A DNA stretch of 64,000 bases, from assembly GCF_026914185.1 (NCBI RefSeq), contig NC_070568.1:3492001-3556000 (forward strand), read 5' to 3'. Below are positions 1-12,100 of this stretch, piece after piece. Made by a program: the position numbers and the translations under genes. Positions within the stretch are counted from its first letter, which is position 1. Each line of letters begins with the position of its first letter. The notes below the pieces were generated by a model. That model searched no databases. It was not told the DNA's origin and saw only the letters and a list, made by a program, of their open reading frames with translations. Origin of the DNA: Puccinia triticina. Its lineage: Eukaryota > Basidiomycota > Pucciniomycetes > Pucciniales > Pucciniaceae.

Positions 1-235
1 GGAGTTTCTCTTAATTTTGCTGTAATTGTATTTGAAGAATGCCCCAATACTGACACAGTCTCTCATCCTATGTAACATAGGAAGGGTCTTCCTCGAATGA
101 CAACCTCATCTAAGGACTTTGACTGGTTGTCACCCAAGTGAATCAAACTTTCTGCCTTGGAAAACAGACATAGTCTGGCTGTCTAAACAACCAGCTTTGA
201 TTTGGGTCACTCCTGATACTGCAAGTACATAGCAA

Positions 236-1144
236 CACTGCAAGAAAAACTCTAGAAACTGCCTGCAATTGAGATGCAAGAGCTCAAAGCAAGCTGTGCC
301 TCATGCAAGAATCAAGCACTGGTTGATTCCATGCACATTGTATAATTTATGCAAGAGTGAGTCTGAGGTACAAAAAACTGAGTACATGCAGGCTCCAAAA
401 TACTGAGTTGATACCTGTGCAAATTCCCCTTTCATATGAAAATTCCCCTTTCATGTGCACATACCCCTTTCATGTGCACATGTCCCTTTTTTATGCGTTC
501 ACCCCTTTCATAATGTGTCCATACCCCTTTATGTGCACATACCCCTTTCATGTGTGTGTATCCCTTTCATGTGCATGTATCCCTTTCACAATGTGTACAT
601 ACCCTTTTCATCATGCATTCATGACCCTTTGATGTTTACATGTCCCCTTTCAGTTTTTTACATCCCTTTCAATACCCCTTTCATCATTCAGGTGATGTTT
701 ACATATCCCTTTCATGTGCAAAGACCCCTTACTGCACATACCCCTTTCATGCATACATACCCCTTTAATCATTTGTGTCTTTTCTGTGTTAATACACCTT
801 ATCACATTCACCTTTCATGTGTACATATTCCTTTCATATGTAGATATCCCTTGCATGTGTACATACCCCTGTTATGCTATTCTGGCTGGATTCAATGGCA
901 GATGGAGTGTTTACTAAAAGCAAATAAAAGGTTGCTCAGGGGTATGCTCATTTGCAAGGTTGAACATTTGCCTCAGCCTACTGCATGAGCACTACAGCAT
1001 ATTCAGCATTGAGGTGCTGAACAAGGTACACACTCAAGGTGCACCAGCATGGAATTTGGGTGCTTGACTCCAGCTTGAGCTGAGGCTTGATTCAAGCTTG
1101 CTGCATCTCAACTGCAAGCAGTTTCTAGAGTTTTTCTTGCAGTG
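236..1144. mobile_element. CACTG-ended non-autonomous DNA transposon (CACTA/CMC-like)
   Basis: The ends form terminal inverted repeats of about 43 bp, with about two mismatches. They begin CACTGCAAGAAAAACT at 236 and end in the reverse complement at 1144. The element is flanked by a 3-bp direct duplication, CAA, at 233-235 and 1145-1147. CACTA/G termini with 3-bp target duplications are the hallmark of the CACTA (CMC/EnSpm) superfamily. Repeated ATGCAAG-like motifs just inside the left end resemble the subterminal transposase-binding repeats of that superfamily. No transposase ORF lies inside, so the element is non-autonomous. About half of the interior is a minisatellite. Confidence 0.85.
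422..870. repeat. Degenerate minisatellite, about 17-19 bp unit
   Basis: The segment is a run of imperfect tandem units built on CCCCTTTCATGTGCACATA. Units vary in the spacer between the CCCTTTCA blocks. The array lies wholly inside the CACTG-ended transposon. Its two overlapping reading frames are by-products of the repeat and are not a gene. Confidence 0.85.
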
Positions 1145-1147
1145 CAA

Positions 1148-3618
1148 TGATGGTCCTGCCTCACCTCTGAGCTGACCAAAGCAAAGTAAGGACTCAGCCT
1201 TGGCTGTCTTTCTTGACTACCACAGGGAACTCACAACCTGCTATATTGCCCATATCCTTGGGCATAACTAACGTGCCCAAGCTTAGGGCTACGGCATCAC
1301 AGCATTGACATGGCTAACACCCTACAACTACCCTTAACGTACTCATCCAATTGCTATTTGTGTACAAAGGGTACTGTCAGTTTAGGCATGTGGCTTACAA
1401 TGAGAAAAGCTATGGAGCTACTTACCGCTCTACACCACAGCCTCACAAAATATAACTACATCCCTGATAATAACCTTTGTCAGCTAGACCGTAATCAATA
1501 CTGACTATTGATTAATATGTCTTTACCTCTATATGGAAATTGAACCCGTACAAAACAAACCTTTTTCATGATCTCCGGATCGCTGAGTATTCTATTGCCA
1601 TTTGAGCCCTAGTCGTCAGATTGTGGTGACTACTTTCCTCTCACATGAACTGCTCTTCATTTCAAAGACAGCTTAGACAAGTGCGCTTACAGAGGATTGA
1701 GATCAATAACAATGACAAACCTATTACTATTCAGCTATTAGCAACCTGTGAACGAAGTATGGATGCCCAACTTGAATCATCAGTTAATACCAAAGCATTC
1801 ACAGCTGTTAATGCCGACTCACCGACTTTGATTCACACAGCGTCTGTCTAAACCGTTCGCTAAATCAACAAGGTGTTGTTTTGAATACACAACCTACTGC
1901 ATACAGGCCCACGAGGTGAAAGCATCTCATTAACACAACCTGTTTCGTATACTCAGTATATATACCGTTATGCCTACCTAATGACCACCAAGAATCAGTC
2001 CTCCTATCGGACTGACATCTGTGGCACAATATTTCTATCATATCAACAACTGGAGACATAATATCTCAAGCCTCAAGGTCCTGGGGCACAACTCAAGGGT
2101 GTCGTGCTGCTCTAACAGGAACCTGTTCTTAATACATTCATCAATTGTTAGAGTAAGCTAAATTGTTGGAACTAAGGCGGACAAGCTCTGACCTGTTCCC
2201 TACAGATTGTGTCACCTATGCATGACACACTGACCGCTCTGCTTCCCTGCTCTATGGCAGACCACGCTTCTGATGTCCTAACGTTATGATCTGCTGTGCT
2301 ACCTGATGCGAGACCATCAACAGGCCATACAATCACCCTATCTGATAATGGTGAGGCTGAGCGTTGAGCTCTAACTTACGCATAAAGCACGCACATATAT
2401 AATAGGCCAATCCCTATACGTCGTTGCCTATCCGTAACGTCCCAATTATCAGCAGGTGTTCCCTACGTCCCTCTGATGGGTCATGGGGCCTCTTCAACTA
2501 TGAGTGACCTCTGATCAATTGTGATCTCCACTTGGGTCAGATTTGCTGAGCTACATTGAACATACATTCCTTGTTACCGTTCAACAACTTGCTTCTCTCT
2601 GCATTGTTGACTTAGGTATTGCTTACGTTTATATCCACCGGCTAAGTGATCCTACTCTGTCAACAAACATTGCTCAGGCGCACTTGACTTAGATTCTCAA
2701 AGCTGAGTTGACTTCCAGGCGTCTTTAACTTCCACCCTGCTCAAATCCAGGCGTAAAGTCTAATACCCAAGCAGAGACCATGGCGTCCACGTTTTGCTGG
2801 TTAGGGCCCTGCACTGAGCAAAAAAACTAAAACAATCACCACACACTGCATGCAATAATATGCCAACTACCAGACAAAAGCTCACTTACTTAAGTTATTG
2901 AGTGTTCCACCTCCCCATGGGAGATGGTGCGGTCTTCATCAATTGTCTTACCTTGTTGGGGGTGTAGGTGTAGTTGGTGGTGGATGTGCTGACGTTCCAA
3001 GTCCAAGGCGTACTGGAAGACTCTAACATAAACATATCTGATATGTGATGACGTGGCCGCGTCATCATGATGAGTCACCCTCTATGTACAAGCATAACAA
3101 GTATCGCTCTGGTTGCTGCGTCCCGAGTAACCCTAACCAATCTCACTATTTGTTTGTTCCACTGTCTTCCACAACAGTCCTACTGTCAACCGTACTTAGA
3201 TGTGATGAGTACTACTCTGGTTACTGCGCCCGCAGTAACCTAACAAATCTCACCATCTGTTTGTTCCATGACCTTCCATGAAGGTACTACCTTTATTCTC
3301 CATGCACACTGACAACCAAACCCTCTCAAAATGCTCAGCTCGCCTATGTCAAATGACACTCCACCCTGTATGAGGACGGAAGACCACTCTTTGACGATCA
3401 ACTAGCTAATAACCTTCTCTGAGGTAAGGACCATTGTCCTTGTGGTGGTGTGTTTGACTTCTAACTACCCCCCCCCCCCCCCCCCATTTAATCTGCTCAT
3501 TACTGCATGCTGATTCCTGGGATGTCCTTCTAGAATACCCAGCTTGCCCATCTACCCAAACAATGGCGCCTACCCGCTGGAGGTCCTGCAATCCGTTCTA
3601 TGAAGATGACCTCTTGAT
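1148..3618. other. No recognisable gene; diverged tandem duplication and poly-C run
   Basis: Only short, non-conserved ORFs occur here on either strand. A diverged tandem duplication is visible: 3107-3172 and 3215-3280 match at an offset of 108 bp (CTCTGGTT, CTGCG, GTAACC, TTTGTTTGTTCCA in register). A run of 18 C residues lies at 3468-3485. The stretch may be decayed 5' DNA of the retroelement that follows, but I cannot show this. Confidence 0.5.
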
Positions 3619-3931
3619 TTGCAACTACCCCAGGTATCCTTTTCCTCTTCTCCTGAAGGTATTGTTAGTCCCCCACTCTACCGAGTGATCAAGAACCCGC
3701 TTAATATTAAACGTGGCTCTCTGCAATGCAAGATGAAGTACCCTACCCTCTCACAATACTCTAAGAAACAAGTTTGTCCTCCCTTTCAGTCATTTCCTCA
3801 TTGGGGTAATGAACCCCACCTAACAATCTCTTTGATCCTAGAGTTACTCTACAAGGTCCCTTATTGGCAACCAACCCCCCATGAGTCAACCATGTGAGTG
3901 ACTCTTTTTGTTTGCCTGGCCATATAAGGGA

Positions 3932-4388
3932 TGCTTCCTGACTCCCGACTACCCCAGTCTTCAGCCAGGTCCTAGCAGATCGTGAGGCTGGACGTGTACC
4001 TCCTTTCTTCCTTCGGAACGACTCCCCAAATCCTGCTTTTTTTGAATATCTGTCCAACATTGGTTCCAATTGACCCAACATTGCTGGCGCAGTCCCTGAC
4101 TTCAAACAGAACAAAATCATTGAAATTCCGTCTTCATCCTCCTGCCACCTTAGCCCAGACAGCACCTTTCTTCCGGGGGGTGAGCCCACAAGCCCTAGTG
4201 TCCCAATACGTTCCAATACTAATCAGTGGGTTATTCACTGCAAATTTAGTGTCCGATCTGACTTTGACACTAACGTGCCTCCTGTCTATTTCAACATGAA
4301 ATATAGATACTTTACTGTTGGCGATACGGAATCCAAGAGAGAAGCTACCTCTGAAGATAGCGCAGCACCAAAGGGAACTGTCAACTAG
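3932..4388 (+). pseudogene. Decayed coding-like frame of unknown function
   Basis: One plus-strand frame stays open here apart from a single internal TGA and has protein-like composition, including FFLRNDSPNPAFFEYL and VPPVYFNMKYRYFTV. It ends at TAG 4386-4388. No family is recognised. It lies upstream of the ORF1-like frame of the LINE and could be its 5' part or an unrelated relic. The minus strand is also open at 3761-4216, which lowers confidence in both readings. Confidence 0.2.
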
Positions 4389-4676
4389 TAAGTCTTCCCC
4401 TCTCGGATGGTCAATTGCCATTCCTTTACATTGTTTCCTCTGACAGCAGAGTAGTCTCTGATACTCTAATCTCTGTATCACAGTTCAGACAAACATTTGA
4501 ACTCTAGCGCCTTCAAATCTAGTTTCATTGACGACGAGTGTGCCAAGAGCTCTGGACTGCTTTCGGAAAGTCTTTCTGACCGATCAGAATCTTGTGCTCT
4601 TGAAGAACAATCTATCACATCCTCCTGTAATCAGTCTCAGTTCGTCCACTCTCTTACGTCCTTGAGGATTGCCTGG

Positions 4677-4852
4677 TTTAACTCCATACTAACTCAGATA
4701 TTTATCTGATGTTATAACCATGTGCAATCAGGGTATCCTCCAATTTCCCGGCAAGTCAAAATAATTTAACTCCATACTAACTCAGATATTTATCTGATGT
4801 TATAACCATGTGCAATCAGGGTATCCTCCAATTTCCCGGCAAGTCAAAATAA
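4677..4852. repeat. Perfect 88-bp tandem duplication
   Basis: Two abutting copies, 4677-4764 and 4765-4852, read as identical by eye. Each starts TTTAACTCCATACTAACTCA and ends AAGTCAAAATAA. The identity implies a recent duplication or a collapse/assembly effect. Confidence 0.9.
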
Positions 4853-4963
4853 ACCGTTATTCTCTCCTTGGCCTAAGGAAACGGTAGACATTCTACGGTG
4901 TGTAACTCTTTGAGTGCCTTAGTGTCCCAATACCTTGTGTCTCAATTGACGTTATTTCTTTAA

Positions 4964-6299
4964 ATGATGTTGTTCAATTCAAGCACCTCTTCTTCACTCA
5001 ACATGGCCTATTCCTCCATTGGACATATATCTAACAGGACCTCCTCAAACACGGCAACTCCCAGTGCGCCAAAACCAAAAAAGGGTGGTACCAAGCGCTG
5101 CAAGTCAGGAGATGAACTTGCTAAAATCTCCACTCCAGTTGCACCGCCTGTTGAGGCCCCTGAGCCCCCGGCTGCTCAAGACTCTGATGATTCTGGTGAG
5201 GAACAACCGCTGGCTAAGCGTCAATTCACCCACCGCGGTGACGGAGACGACATGAATATGTGCGATCTTCCTGCTACGGTGGAGTATGAGCCAAAATCTG
5301 GTAACAGAGCTCGCATCCAATCAAACTGGATTGGTGCTCAAACAGAGTTACAGAAGAGGGTCACACCTGCAGTCCGCTTCTGAGCGGAACGTCTGTGGTC
5401 TTCTGATAATACTCTCTTTTCCAAGTCGGCGCAGATGTTAGTCTCAATCTTTCCTGCCCACCTTGACCCTCCTCCACTGCAAGGTCTTAATGAAACCTTA
5501 CTGACAAATTGTCTTGATTGTGACTAGGGACGCTAACATCCACGTCATAACAATTTAGGCAATAGGTCCGTCCGCAAAGATCTTTGCTGGCAGTGACAGG
5601 GCTCTTGTTGACGCTCTGGTAGCTCGAGGGATCAAACCTAGTGCCCTACAACGTCAACACAATCACACTGAGTGGCCTAACAAGTGGATCACGCACGTCA
5701 CTTGCAAAGAAGCCCTGCGCTTACCTGTCTACTCATCCGATGTGAAGGCGGTGTTCACTAATCCCTCTGGCCCACTTTTCTTCTTTTTGTGGGGCCTTAT
5801 CCCCTGCAAAAAAGACAACCTTGAAGCTTCCAACTACCGCTTTCTTTGCTTCCTTGCTCACACTCCGGCCATCGGCCCCCTTCTGTCCTCCACGGAAATG
5901 CCCTTCCTCAAGGGCCTCACTATTCCTAACGCTCCTGGCGAGACCGCGACCAAAGTCAAAGTATCTAATGTGATGTTTCAAGGACTAGCGGAGGAAAACT
6001 GGGGCTATTGCAGCAGCAACTTCATTGTTCATGTACCCAAAATACCTGTTGGCTCCACTATGACAGCCTTTTGGAAGAACTCTACTACAAAAGTTGTTGC
6101 TGGTGAATGGGAAAACCTCCTAATTCTCCTCTCTCTCTCCCCTCCTTGTGCCACCTGTGGGGTGGAGCAGCACTCTGATGGCGGTAACTGCGAGTTCTTG
6201 ATTGCCATTGACGTTCTTACTGATTGTCAACGTAAGGGCACCTCAAACGGAGGGGTTTCTGACTTCGTTGGACAAACCTCAAACACGGAGTTCGCTTGA
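4964..6299 (+). pseudogene. LINE A1 ORF1 (gag-like, zinc-knuckle nucleic-acid-binding protein), broken
   Basis: The first part (4964-5383) is a low-complexity, lysine- and acid-rich N-terminus ending near the motif RIQSNWIGAQTELQKR. After a frame break, the second part reads from about 5577 to 6299. It includes HTEWPNKWITHVT and a zinc knuckle CATCGVEQHSDGGNC (C-x2-C-x4-H-x5-C). The same layout occurs in the ORF1 of copy A2 at 20691-21998, where HVDWPNKYLIHLT and CSICGDEEHGDEEC align. ORF1 proteins of LINEs coat the element RNA, and that role is inferred here. The gap between the two parts carries stops, so the copy is a pseudogene. Confidence 0.55.
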
Positions 6300-7170
6300 C
6301 TGATGCCTGCCCCCCCCCAAAAGAGGCAATCTTAATCGCCCAACCCAGCCAAACGGTGTGAAGAAAGAGTTGAAGTCCATGAGCAAGCGTGCCAAATCGG
6401 GTACGTCTTCTCCTACCTCTCCTCTACCACCGTCTCAAGCTGACCCTCAGTCCCTATCTGTTAATTATTCATCTCGATATTCTTTGTAAGCAGGTTGACT
6501 ATTCAATGACACTTGGGGCTGGCGAAGCTACAATCCGGTTACTAACCAGTTCTCCCATCCCTTATACGGCCCGATACTACCGCCTAGCAACATTTTTGTT
6601 AGTGCACTAACACTATACCGCTCACAAGAGCATCAGTCCAATTCAATATCTCTTTCCTAAGAATATATTATTCTACTGTTTCCTGATTTGAATAAGTCTG
6701 CTCTCAAGCAAACCAATAAACAACCCCCCGCGGGCTCAACTGTCCATTGATTACACTTATTAATATATGATCTATATTTGTTCCGGTCGTGCAGCCTCTG
6801 CTGCATTTATAACTCTTTCTTTCTTGATATTGTCTGATTGGTCGTATTTAATACAGAAATAAATGAAGGCTCCATCTTAAGTCAAGACTAAACGGAGCTT
6901 GCCGTCTCCCTTCTCTCTTATGACCTCTCAATATCAAAGCTATCACAAACAATTGCTGTGCGTTTGTCCACCGATCGCATGATTGCCACATATAAATGAG
7001 GCATCTCTTTCCCTCTTCCACAAAGTGTCCCTCCTCGACATTGCACATAATGCTGAGTGAAACATTCTGTTCAACAGACATACACTCCTTTGTATGTCTA
7101 ATCTCTGAGCGTAGATCAAACCGCTCCCAGTTAAAGCAAATCTGGTACAAATTTGCTAAAACCTCCTCCC
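6300..7170. other. ORF1-ORF2 spacer of LINE A1
   Basis: No convincing ORF is present on either strand. The stretch is AT-rich with a short poly-C run (6309-6317) and lies between the zinc-knuckle ORF1 and the ATG of ORF2 at 7171. Nothing else is recognised. Confidence 0.4.
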
Positions 7171-8607
7171 ATGCCAACACAACTAAAAGAATTTTCAGTC
7201 CCGACGGTCCATTCTGATCACCCGTTTGAGCGTGACAGGGTGGGCTCTACTTCAAGGGAGGGGAGGGGGGGCTCTGGCCTGTCCTGTGGGCCCCTGCGAA
7301 ATGTGATTAGACAGGATCCAAACAAGGTTGCTGCCCGGGCTTCGGCGGTGACAAACGCTACCAGTGCGCAGCCTCGTTCCCATGCTCTACATGATTTCTC
7401 TGAAGGGTTGATGTCCTCCTGCAACACATCTCCCGTACCACCAGCTAGGAGTAATCAGTCTCAATACAAAGGAGACATTGGTTGGAAATTGGCTACTCAA
7501 TGGCGCAAACACAGGTCCTTGAATAAGTGTTCAAGACTTCAAAATACGCAGCGCTTCATTTTGACTAACACTGGTTCTTTGACTACCCCTCAACTATACC
7601 TGGCTCTTAAGAATGCACTTAAGAATCATCCAGCAACACTGAGGGGCATGTTGGCAGCTAAAAGAATCTTTCAACCAAACAGACGTGTCAGATTTGACCT
7701 CTGGGTGAAAGATGAAAACTCTGCCGGCCTTCAACGAGCGCTGGGCTTGGACTATCGTGGGCGGGCACAGCTGGCCAATAATCTTTGGAATTCTGACGCT
7801 CCATGGCATCTGCGCCTAGTCCAAGGCATGCTGCCAAGATATAGACTTTCTAAATGGAAAATTTATAGAGATAGGGCACCTACTAAGTGCCCAATCACAC
7901 CTTGCCCTCCAGTCCTCCTTAATATAAAATATTAACTTTAAATATCAATGGGCTTAATTCAAAACTACCATGCTTATCAGACTTGTTACACAAGCAAGGG
8001 GTGGCAATTGCTGCTGTGCAGGAACATCTGAGGTCAGAGTGGCAGCCACTGCCCAACATCTCACAATTCAATTTATTTGAACGTCCCAGATGTCCTGGAT
8101 TTCAAGGGCATTGTCTCTTCGTACACAACTCCCTCACAGCACATGAATTCCCCACAGACTGTCAGGCAATAATACATGTCAAAGTGTTTGGCCTACAGAA
8201 AAATAAAGTGTGGCACTTTATTGCAGTATACCTCCCTTCAGGTAACTCCAGAGTGAAGCAGAGATCAGAAGTCTGGCTGACGTTACAAAACCTCTGTCAG
8301 AAAATCCTATTGGATGACCCTTCTGCCCTGCTTACTCTGCTTGGGGACTTTAATCAGGATTGTAATGAAGTGCGTCAAGCTCTTCATCTTTCAACCTGGA
8401 AGTCCCCTGCTTTGAAACTTGTTGTTGATAAAAATGCAACACATACCAGGCACACAGCCAACACTCCTGGTAGATATGTGGACCATTTTGTCGTATCAAC
8501 ACCTACCAAGACTCTTCTCAATAATGTAACGGTTGACAATAACTCTTATGATGTCAGTGACCATTGGCCAGTCCTAGCAACACTTCAAGACCCTCATGAG
8601 TTCTTGC
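7171..8607 (+). pseudogene. LINE A1 ORF2, 5' part: N-terminal region and endonuclease
   Basis: The N-terminal segment (7171-7935) includes NVIRQDPNKVAARA, RFILTNTGSLTTPQLY and RFDLWVKDENSAGLQ, all matched in copy A2. After a frame change, the endonuclease runs from about 7938 (LNINGLNSKLPCL) through AAVQEHLR, GHCLFVHNSLTAHEF, LGDFNQD and VSDHWPV. These are the Asn, Glu, GDFN and SDH motifs of apurinic/apyrimidinic-like LINE endonucleases, which nick target DNA to prime reverse transcription. The frame is cut at EF-L by the LTR retrotransposon and resumes as RNATSRWNRK at 13628. The ATG at 7171 was chosen because it aligns with the ATG of A2 at 26091. Confidence 0.8.
8603..8607. repeat. Target-site duplication, left copy (CTTGC)
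   Basis: CTTGC immediately precedes the left LTR and is repeated exactly after the right LTR at 13623-13627. A 5-bp duplication is typical of Ty3-type integrases. Confidence 0.95.
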
Positions 8608-8999
8608 TGTGAGCCCGCCTCCCGCGAGCTCACAAGGACAATCACGGGAATGTCACAGACCCAGTTCCGGCAGGACTCTTAGAACTTGACCACCCGCACC
8701 CTCCTAGCTCAACAGGGAAGGACTAACCACTTCCCCTGAGCTAGGTAAGCCTTGACCACTTCCTTTCATATCATCCTTGTTTACTCATTTTCCTATTCAG
8801 TTGTATACAGCAAGGAAGGACTAACCACTTCCCCTGAGCTAGCTCCCCTTTGCAAATTCAGAGATACAGTGGTTCTAGAATCCCTCCAAGGCATAGCTGC
8901 CTTGCCCCTGCCCTGCTCCTGCGCAGCCCTGTGCCCCAGACCCAGAAAGATCAGCCCCCAGCCCCAGACCAGTGAAGAGGACCATTGTGGCCTCTTACA
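8608..8999 (+). repeat. Left LTR, 392 bp
   Basis: It starts TGTGAGCCCGCCTCCCG and ends GGCCTCTTACA, and is the same length as the right LTR. It contains an internal direct repeat of GGAAGGACTAACCACTTCCC (two copies about 100 bp apart). Confidence 0.95.
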
Positions 9000-9072
9000 C
9001 TTTTTTTTTTCTTGAACCTACTCCGCCCCGTTTCGTTTCGCCTGGACAACACAAACATCCCACGCCTGCGCT

Positions 9073-11271
9073 ATGTCCGGAATGACAACCTCAGGCAACG
9101 GGAAAGCGACCCCTTTGCCATTGAACCCAAGAGGACCTCCCCCACGGGTTATCCTCACGTTAAAACTCGCAAACACCCCCTTACGCGTCCTGATCGACTC
9201 CGGCTCTGAGATCAACCTCATCTCACCCAAAGCAGCGACGGCGACCAGCCTCCCCATCCAACCTCTACCCACCCCAACCCAAGTGAACCTGGCCTTGAAA
9301 ACGAGCTCAGGATCACCTTTTCTCCTACACACCCACACCATCGGCACTCTCACGGCCGATAACTCTCCCCTGGAGTTTGAAGCAGTCTTGCTACGGATTG
9401 GACCGGTTGCAGGATGTTATGCTTGGCACCCCTTTCCTGTACCCCTTTGACATTCTAATCTCAATCCGAGGACGCGCGATCATACACAAACCGTCTGGGT
9501 TGCGGATTTTAGCCAAGCCTGCTGCCAATCTAGACGTTGCAGTGATTACAATGGACCCCCCAACGTACGGCTGTAAGGCGGCGGAGGAAGCCATTCTGCG
9601 AGAATTCCAAGACCTATTTCCAGCAGACATACCAGCGGTCTCCGACAAAGCCGAGGAAGCGGGCAGATTCACAGATGGCTTTTTCCCAAAGACAATGCAA
9701 TCAGCCAGCTCAAAAGTCAGACATAAGATTATCCTGACCGACCCCAAGGCCATCGTCAACAAGAAGCAATACGCTAACCCCTGCAAACACCTTGCGGCCT
9801 GGCGAACTCTACTTTATCAACACCTTGACGCTGGCCGCATCCGCAGATCAACTAGGCAATACGCATCCCCCAGCCTGATCATACCAAAAAAAGACCCCAC
9901 TGCCCTGCCTTGTTGGGTTTGCGACTACCGCAAACTAAACAGCATCACTGTCCGCGACCGGTCCCCATTACCCAATGTTGACAAACTGGTCCGGATGGTA
10001 GCCACAGGACAAGTCTTTTTGATCCTTGACCAAACCAACGCTTTTTTTCAAACACTGATGCGGGAGGAAGATATCCCCCTAACGGCCGTGAAGACGCCCT
10101 GGGGCCTCATGGAACGGGTCGTAATGCCCATGGGCTTAACCAACGCTCCAGCCACACACCAAGCAAGGCTTGAAGAAGCCCTAGGCAATCTACTCAACGT
10201 TATCTGTGTCTTTTACTTAGACGACATCGTGGTGTTCTCGGACTCGCCCGATGAACACAAGAAACACCTACGACTGGTTCTCGACCGCCTCCCCCAAGCA
10301 CATCTGTACTGTAGCCCCAAGAAGACTCAACTGTTCAGACGGAAAAGCAAATTCCTCGGTCACTGGGTCTTGGCCGATGGGATCAAACCGGACAACAGCA
10401 AGGTGCAAGCAGTGCAAAACTGGCCCAAAGGGGGTGAAACAATTCTTGGGTACCGTCCAGTGGATGAAAAAATTCATTTCGGGCCTCCAGAAGTATGTCG
10501 GAACCTTAACTCCGCTCACCAGCTCTAAAACTGACCAGAAAAATTTCAAGTGGGGCAAAAAAGAGGAAACAGCTTTCAATAACATCAAGCGCATCATGAC
10601 CAGCCTCCCGGCCTTAAAATACATGGATTTTGACTCCGACAATCCCCTCTGGGTTTTTACAGACGCAAGCGGCGCTGGCCTGGGTGCTGCCACCTTTCAG
10701 GGAGCTGAATGGAAAAGCGCCTCCCCCATAGCGTACAAATCTCGCCAGATGTCACCCGCAGAGCAAAATTACCCGGTTCACAAACAAGAACTACTTGCTG
10801 TAGTACACGCACTACAGAAATGGAAGATGCTACTTATAGGCATGAAAGTGAACGTAATGACGGACCACCACACCCTCACCCCTCTCTTACTGCAGCAAAA
10901 CCTTAGCCAACAACAAGCGCGCTGGACTGAACTCTTAGCCTACTTTGACCTTCATTTCAAGTACATCCGCGGCAAAGACAACACAGTGGCTGATGCACTC
11001 TCCCGGAAAGACTCCATCGATGAAGCCCAGCCAGTCAACGCCAAAGATGTTGCCTGTGTAGCTGCATTAACCAAAATGAAATCAACTCTGTCCAAAGAGC
11101 TCTGTCACCAAATTTTAACAAACTACGCGCTGGACCGGTTCTGCCTCTCAGTACAACAAATTATGCCTCTACGAGACGACTGCGTCGAAGTGAACGGACT
11201 CCTCTTCATTGACGGAAGTCTACTTATCCCGTCAATTGGCAACACCCGCAAAGCCTTGATCACTGAAGCAC
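9073..11271 (+). pseudogene. Ty3-type pol, 5' part: protease, reverse transcriptase, RNase H
   Basis: The protease shows VLIDSGSEINLIS (DSG active site). After a frameshift near 9380-9415 (DVMLGTPFLYPFDIL), the RT region includes VCDYRKLNSITVRDR, FLILDQTNAFFQ and the catalytic FYLDDIVVFS. A second frameshift near 10430 leads into the connection (VKQFLGTVQWMKKF) and RNase H (LWVFTDASGAGLGAATF, YPVHKQELLAVVHAL, VMTDHHTLTPL, DNTVADALSRKDS). The frame is interrupted at LITEA by foreign DNA at 11272. These enzymes process and copy the element RNA inside virus-like particles. At least two frameshifts make this copy inactive. Confidence 0.9.
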
Positions 11272-12094
11272 TGTGAGCCTGAGTCTCTTATGTGACAGCA
11301 GGACACAAGAAAAAGGGGGACATTGATTGAATTCCTTGGGATAAAGAAATACAAGCAGTGGAAAGGAGAGGAATAGAAGAGAGAAACTGAGAGGAGTGAA
11401 ACTTGATCTGTTTGAATTACAATTTAATATAGGCCAAGCTCTACCTGAAAATGTAGGCTTCCAACTGTGCTAGAGATGCAACAGTCTCCACTCACACCAA
11501 GGAAACGGTGGTGGGATTCAGAAGTAGGTTGACTACTCTGCTCTGGTTTTAAAGGTCTTAACAAGAGATAACCTGTGGATCTTTTGTAGCAGAAGAGAGA
11601 AACAGAAGCAGGGAGAGAGCAGTCAAGAGCAACAGAGTTTCCTCTGAGATAAACAAGGTCAGTAGAAGAGGGTACTTACTGTCAATATCCTGTGGTGATA
11701 CTGGGAGTGAAGTGGCCTCTGGTTAGTGATCCTGGGTGTCTCTGGGGTATGGTTCTGGTGTGCTGAAGTCTGTTTATCCTCCAGCTGCATGAGGGATCCT
11801 GACTCCAAAAATTTTCAAGGTTGGCTGACATAATCACACATGTACATGTGGTTGGAGCGCTTTGTTGCGCCTACCAGGCGCTGCTGCGCCTCCATGTCAC
11901 AAACAAGGAACTCTATGAAGGAGTTGAGCTGTTGGAAAGTGATCAGTGGACACTAGGGTTTAAATTCCATGAGAAAACAGAATCTGAAGTCAAAAAAAGT
12001 TTAAACCCTAAGCATGAAAAGATATAAGAGAGTTGAGGTAGAAATAATGATAAAGGCGGACTTTAGGTCAGCTGAACTGACTCTAAGGCTGACA
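11272..12094. mobile_element. Insertion of about 823 bp inside pol; possible solo LTR
   Basis: This DNA separates LITEA (11271) from RLGHLGYQK (about 12104), which should be adjacent in a Ty3-type polyprotein. It starts TGTGAGCCTGAG and ends GGCTGACA, so TG...CA ends with a weak inverted repeat (TGTGAGCC/TGTCAGCC) fit a solo LTR. The flanks AGCAC and AGCTAC could be a decayed target duplication. Alternatively GCAC at 11268-11271 and 12101-12104 is the duplication, which would move the right edge to 12100 and restore the frame exactly. No ORF of note lies inside. Confidence 0.5.
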
Positions 12095-12100
12095 AGCTAC

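Noticed and set aside
422..870. CRISPR-like spaced repeats
   Set aside because: Units are imperfect, spacing is irregular and spacers are themselves repetitive. The host is a eukaryote and the array sits inside a transposon.
3761..4216. Minus-strand 151-aa ORF
   Set aside because: It lies antisense to a more protein-like plus-strand frame and shows no motif, so it is probably a shadow.
10268..10693. Minus-strand ORFs within pol, integrase and LINE genes
   Set aside because: They are antisense shadows of frames with clear RT, RNase H or integrase motifs.
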